Positions 60,345-64,000 of a DNA stretch of 64,000 bases are shown here, piece by piece (positions within the stretch are counted from its first letter, which is position 1; each line of letters begins with the position of its first letter). The notes below the pieces were generated by a model, which saw only the letters and a list, made by a program, of their open reading frames with translations, was not told the origin of the DNA and searched no databases. Where the stretch lies: positions 62,001 through 126,000 of the forward strand of contig JANDJZ010001755.1 of assembly GCA_027943245.1 (NCBI GenBank), read 5' to 3'. This DNA is from Acanthamoeba sp. SK_2022b (taxonomy: Eukaryota; Discosea; Longamoebia; Acanthamoebidae). The translations under genes were made by a program, and so were the position numbers.

Positions 60345-60692
60345 TTAAGCACCCCACACTACGATTGTTCCGTACAGTAAATAGACCAGCAACGCGACCA
60401 CGACAGCCAGCTGCAACACCAGGCGAACCGCCAGCGGCTTGACGTAGTCCGTCAGCACCTGCCACAGCCCGATCCAGGCGTGCACCAGAATCGACAGCAA
60501 GGTCAGCAGAGTGAACACTTTCGTAATGGAAGTGGCGAAGAAACCTCGCCAGATGTCATAAGTCAGTTCCGGAGCCGTGACGAAGAAGCCCAGGATATAC
60601 AGGACGTACAGGGTGATGATGATAGCGGAAGCGCGCAGCAGCAGCCAATCGTGCACGCCGTTGCGCCCTAATGCAGAAACGTTGTTTACCAT
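60345..60692 (-). CDS. sdhD: Succinate dehydrogenase membrane anchor subunit
   Basis: A 115-residue protein with three transmembrane helices; the start [21 protein letters not shown] matches E. coli SdhD. The quinone-site tyrosine is in [14 protein letters not shown]. It shares heme b with SdhC. It overlaps the sdhC 3' end by seven bases; earlier in-frame starts are rejected. Confidence 0.96.
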   Translation of the reverse strand: MVNNVSALGRNGVHDWLLLRASAIIITLYVLYILGFFVTAPELTYDIWRGFFATSITKVFTLLTLLSILVHAWIGLWQVLTDYVKPLAVRLVLQLAVVVALLVYLLYGTIVVWGA

Positions 60693-61075
60693 ACGAGGAC
60701 TCCAGCCAGAACTGACAGCACGACGGTCAGACCGATCGCCACCTGGGCGGAACGGGTACCGGCGGCCAAACTCTCTTCGATGTAGCCAAAATCCATTAAC
60801 AAGTGACGGATGCCACCGCAAATGTGATAGGCCAGCGCCGTGAGGATGCCCCAGAATATGAATTTGACGATGAAGCTATTCATGATGGCGGCCGCCTGCA
60901 GGAACCCCTCTTGGGAAGAGAGTGACAGGCCCAGCAGCCAGAGGAGGATACCCACGGCAACGAAGGTAATTACGCCAGAGACTCGGTGTAAGATAGACGC
61001 TATCGCAGTTACGGGGAACCGGATCGTTTGCAGATCCAAGTTGACAGGTCGTTGTTTTTTCACGTATTTGCCCAC
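60686..61075 (-). CDS. sdhC: Succinate dehydrogenase cytochrome b556 subunit
   Basis: A 129-residue protein with three helices. The conserved [30 protein letters not shown] includes the quinone-site serine and arginine; the heme ligand histidine lies in [22 protein letters not shown]. The likely start is GTG at 61073-61075 (GKYVKKQRP), with a distant GGAAGG; a GTG four codons later is possible. First gene of sdhCDAB-sucABCD. Confidence 0.95.
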   Translation of the reverse strand: MGKYVKKQRPVNLDLQTIRFPVTAIASILHRVSGVITFVAVGILLWLLGLSLSSQEGFLQAAAIMNSFIVKFIFWGILTALAYHICGGIRHLLMDFGYIEESLAAGTRSAQVAIGLTVVLSVLAGVLVW

Positions 61076-61308
61076 ACAGCTCTTATTATTTTCCTTCCTC
61101 CGGGCCTGGGCGGGGATCAGACAGCGTTAAGAGCCTAAAACCCTTACACGTCACGCGCTCAAACATCAACATCCTCTGTGCTCAAACGGCGCGCATTTAT
61201 AACGCTGGGTGCTCCTACTTCAGGGTAATCCGGAGACCTGGCGGCAGTATAGGAGGATCACATTCTGATTACAATTCTCATACAACCGCTTTGATAACAT
61301 TTCCCCCG

Positions 61309-61330
61309 AACAGTGATTCAGATCACGGAT
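61309..61330. promoter_or_regulatory. CRP site upstream of sdhC
   Basis: GTGA-N6-TCAC at 61313-61326 matches the CRP core. It lies about 240 bases upstream of sdhC. sdhC is CRP-activated in E. coli. Confidence 0.7.
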
Positions 61331-61476
61331 TTCACAATTAGTGCAAAATTAATTATCTGATTTGACAAGAGATCAACATTTCCATTACATATAGGGGCAC
61401 AAACGGTCCTATGATGCGCTATGGGTCAGCAGATACACTTCCCCCCGGGTTCGAGTTATGCAACAGTGTATTTGAC

Positions 61477-61568
61477 GAACCTATCCCAATAGCCGTTGTT
61501 TCCCGCTCGATTTTGCCGGCGTCAAAAAGCAAATAAAGCAAATAAAAACAGATTATTGGGATAGGTTC
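61477..61568. repeat. Inverted-repeat element upstream of gltA
   Basis: Perfect 15-base arms, gaacctatcccaata (61477-61491) and tattgggataggttc (61554-61568), enclose 62 bases. No coding content. It looks like a small mobile or structured intergenic repeat. Confidence 0.75.
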
Positions 61569-61805
61569 ACATCTCTTCGAACAGCTCATAGGTAAGATTA
61601 ACAGACTATAACGAATTACTATGAATCGTTAACAACTGGTCACCCGTCTCGTTCGCCTGGTCAGCACTCTGTACCCTACCCGCGCACAGTTGCGCAGTCG
61701 CTCACAGAGTTAGCGTCCGCACCATTTTTTTGCGGGCAACCTGCAGAGATTTAAGGTATTTCAGTTGTTAGTGGTTTTTAAAATAAGGCGCTAAGGAGAC
61801 AGTAA

Positions 61806-63098
61806 ATGACTGATAAGAAAGCGACGCTAACCATTAACGACAGCGAAGCTCCGATCGAACTGGGCGTATTGACACCGACACTGGGCCCTGATGTCCTCGA
61901 TGTCCGCGCTCTGGGTTCCAAAGGTTATTTCACATTTGATCCCGGCTTTACCTCCACCGCTTCTTGCGAATCCAAGATTACCTTCATCGACGGCGACAAA
62001 GGCGTGCTGCTGCACCGCGGCTTCCCTATCGAGCAGCTGGCGAAAGAATCTTCCTACCTGGAAGTTTGCTACATCCTGCTGTACGGCGAGACCCCAACGC
62101 CAGAAGAGTTCGAGACCTTCAAGACCACCGTCACCCGCCACACCATGATCCACGACCAGATCACCCATCTGTTCCGTGGTTTCCGTCGCGACTCACACCC
62201 AATGGCGGTGCTGTGCGGCGTGACCGGCGCGCTGGCGGCGTTCTACCACGATGCGCTGGACGTCAACAACGAGCGTCACCGTGAAATCACCGCGTTCCGT
62301 CTGCTGTCCAAAATGCCGACCGTGGCCGCGATGTGCTACAAATATTCCCTGGGCCAGCCGTTCGTTTACCCGCGCAACGATCTGTCCTATGCCGGCAACT
62401 TCCTGCACATGATGTTCGCCACCCCGTGCGAAGAGTACGTGGTGAACCCGGTGCTGGAACGCGCCATGGATCGCATTCTGATCCTGCACGCCGACCATGA
62501 GCAGAACGCCTCTACCTCTACCGTGCGCACCGCCGGCTCTTCCGGCGCCAACCCGTTCGCCTGCATCGCGGCCGGTATCGCCTCCCTGTGGGGACCGGCG
62601 CACGGCGGCGCCAACGAAGCGGCGCTGAAAATGCTGGAAGAGATCAAGACTGTCGAGCACATTCCGGAATTCATCAAGCGCGCCAAGGACAAGAACGACT
62701 CCTTCCGCCTGATGGGCTTCGGCCACCGCGTGTACAAGAACTACGATCCGCGCGCTACCGTGATGCGCGAAACCTGTCACGAAGTGCTGAAAGAGCTGAA
62801 CAAGAAGGACGACAACCTGCTGCAGGTCGCAATGGAGCTGGAGCACATCGCGCTGAACGACCCGTACTTCATCGAGAAGAAACTGTACCCGAACGTCGAC
62901 TTCTACTCCGGCATCATCCTGAAGGCGATGGGTATTCCTTCTTCCATGTTCACCGTGATCTTCGCCATCGCGCGCACCATCGGCTGGATCGCCCACTGGA
63001 ACGAAATGCACGACGAAGGCATCAAAATTGCCCGTCCGCGTCAGCTGTACACCGGCTATGCCGAACGCGATTTCAAATCCCAGCTGAAAAACAAGTAA
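61806..63098 (+). CDS. gltA: Type II citrate synthase
   Basis: A 430-residue citrate synthase. Active-site residues are in [15 protein letters not shown] and [14 protein letters not shown], with D in [13 protein letters not shown]. It condenses oxaloacetate and acetyl-CoA and is inhibited by NADH in enterobacteria. The ribosome site AAGGAGACAGTAA is strong. It is divergent from sdhC. Confidence 0.98.
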   Translation: MTDKKATLTINDSEAPIELGVLTPTLGPDVLDVRALGSKGYFTFDPGFTSTASCESKITFIDGDKGVLLHRGFPIEQLAKESSYLEVCYILLYGETPTPEEFETFKTTVTRHTMIHDQITHLFRGFRRDSHPMAVLCGVTGALAAFYHDALDVNNERHREITAFRLLSKMPTVAAMCYKYSLGQPFVYPRNDLSYAGNFLHMMFATPCEEYVVNPVLERAMDRILILHADHEQNASTSTVRTAGSSGANPFACIAAGIASLWGPAHGGANEAALKMLEEIKTVEHIPEFIKRAKDKNDSFRLMGFGHRVYKNYDPRATVMRETCHEVLKELNKKDDNLLQVAMELEHIALNDPYFIEKKLYPNVDFYSGIILKAMGIPSSMFTVIFAIARTIGWIAHWNEMHDEGIKIARPRQLYTGYAERDFKSQLKNK

Positions 63099-63125
63099 GC
63101 CGCTTTCCCGGCTGAAACCGCACAG

Positions 63126-63153
63126 CGCCGCCCCTTCGGGCGGCGTTTTTTTT
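63126..63153 (+). terminator. Rho-independent terminator of gltA
   Basis: cgccgccc and gggcggcg form a stem with a CTTC loop, followed by eight Ts. It ends just before the nei stop. Confidence 0.93.
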
Positions 63154-63155
63154 GG

Positions 63156-63947
63156 TTATTTCTGGCAGCCCGGGCACCAATAAAACGGCCGCGACGACAG
63201 TTCGGTACGCACGATCATCCCACCGCAGCGTTCGCAGGGCTCGCCGCTGCGATGAAATACCTTGAAGCGAAACAGCGCGCCGTGATGCCGGTTGTCATCC
63301 GCCTGCCCGCGCGTCTGGTAGGAAAGGCGCGGCACCGCCAGCAGTGCCTCCGCCAGGTGGCGCAGCGCCTCTGGCGTCAGATCCTGCGGTTTGTGCTGCG
63401 GCGCCAGTTCGGCCTGCCACAGGATTTCGGCGCGCAGATAATTGCCCAATCCGGCGAGAAACGCCTGGTCGAGCAGCATGCCCCCCAGCTGCCTGCGGCG
63501 AAAACGCGGCGTCAGCAACCGCTCCGCCACGTCGTCTACCGTCAGCGACATGTCCAACACGTCGGGGCCGATGCGTTGCAAAAACGGGTGTTGCTCTATT
63601 TCCTCGCGTGGCCCGACGGTAATGTCGGAAGCGCTGTAAAGCAATATCGCGCTGTGGGCGGTTTCCAGCCGCACCCGCAGATCGCGCTTGGTCTCCGGCG
63701 TCTCCCCTGCCGCCGCCACTTTCCACACGCCATACAGCTGGTTGTGGCTGTACATCGTCAGCCCATTGGAGAAATGGGTCAGCAGCGCCTTGCCACGCGG
63801 CTCGATGGCGACGATGCGCTCGCCGAGCAGACGCTGGCGATAGTGTTTCAGCTGGGGAAAAGCGAAATCGACGGCGGTCAGCGGCTGATCGATCACCGCC
63901 GCCGCCAGTTTGTCCGCCGCCCGGCGAATCTCCGGTCCTTCCGGCAT
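63156..63947 (-). CDS. nei: Endonuclease VIII
   Basis: A 263-residue DNA glycosylase/AP lyase of the Fpg/Nei family. The N-terminus [13 protein letters not shown] provides the catalytic proline and glutamate, the H2TH domain is central, and the zinc finger [24 protein letters not shown] is C-terminal. It removes oxidised pyrimidines. The start MPEGPE is fixed by the catalytic N-terminal proline, so the upstream in-frame codons to 63998 are excluded. AAGGAG precedes it. Confidence 0.97.
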   Translation of the reverse strand: MPEGPEIRRAADKLAAAVIDQPLTAVDFAFPQLKHYRQRLLGERIVAIEPRGKALLTHFSNGLTMYSHNQLYGVWKVAAAGETPETKRDLRVRLETAHSAILLYSASDITVGPREEIEQHPFLQRIGPDVLDMSLTVDDVAERLLTPRFRRRQLGGMLLDQAFLAGLGNYLRAEILWQAELAPQHKPQDLTPEALRHLAEALLAVPRLSYQTRGQADDNRHHGALFRFKVFHRSGEPCERCGGMIVRTELSSRPFYWCPGCQK

Positions 63948-64000
63948 AGACCACTCCTTGCGTAGACCCGGCGCAGCCCGATGCACCGGGGATGACATGA

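Larger units (their letters stand above)
61076..61805. promoter_or_regulatory. Divergent sdhC-gltA control region
   Basis: A 730-base gene-free region that should hold the sdh and gltA promoters, both controlled by CRP and ArcA in E. coli. It contains a CRP site (61309-61330) and an inverted-repeat element (61477-61568). Confidence 0.7.

Noticed and set aside
61477..61568. ERIC element
   Set aside because: Length and arm sequence do not match the ERIC consensus; reported only as an inverted repeat.

Overview
The window looks like a chromosomal segment of a Serratia species, probably of the S. marcescens group. It is GC-rich and enterobacterial in every housekeeping protein, and its gene order is collinear (in reverse) with the E. 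coli gltA-sdh-suc-cyd-tol/pal-nadA-pnuC-zitB-aroG-gpmA-gal-mod-pgl-bio-uvrB segment. The genus call rests on recall of protein sequences and synteny, not on a search. No prophage, insertion sequence, CRISPR array or integrase was seen.

Layout. 1-2.2 kb: the 5' end of uvrB with a LexA box and DnaA-box-like sites upstream, then about 1.1 kb without a convincing gene and an orphan UrtE-like ATPase. 2.2-7.2 kb: bioDCFB and divergent bioA around a BirA operator. 7.2-10.3 kb: a DUF1232 membrane protein, a PEBP-like protein, pgl and ybhA. 10.3-21.6 kb: the molybdate locus (modABC, acrZ, modE, modF), split by a five-gene TonB/ABC metal-chelate uptake operon carrying a methyltransferase. 21.7-28.3 kb: an isochorismatase-fold protein without the family cysteine, a CPBP protease, galTKM without galE, a PsiF-like protein and gpmA with a Fur box. 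28.3-31.9 kb: an M48 protease/DUF898 pair and aroG. 32.1-36.9 kb: a BvgAS/EvgAS-like two-component system whose kinase gene overlaps zitB. 36.9-38.8 kb: pnuC and nadA with a NadR box.

38.9-39.7 kb: where E. coli has its lysT-valT tRNA cluster, this window shows a stable-RNA-type promoter, three repeat units each ending in a tRNA-Lys 3' tail, and a terminator, but no complete tRNA gene. I regard this as the most interesting stretch. 39.8-45.4 kb: ybgC-tolQRA and tolB-pal-cpoB. 45.5-48.7 kb: cydABX-ybgE. 49.3-51.2 kb: a periplasmic 5'-nucleotidase-like gene. 51.3-63.9 kb: sdhCDAB-sucABCD, divergent gltA, and nei.

The genes mostly serve central and respiratory metabolism (TCA cycle, cytochrome bd, glycolysis, galactose, pentose phosphate), cofactor synthesis (biotin, NAD, molybdate uptake) and envelope integrity (Tol-Pal). 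The accessory parts are the metal-chelate uptake operon inside mod, the two-component system joined to zitB, the M48/DUF898 pair, the UrtE-like orphan and the repeat RNA unit.
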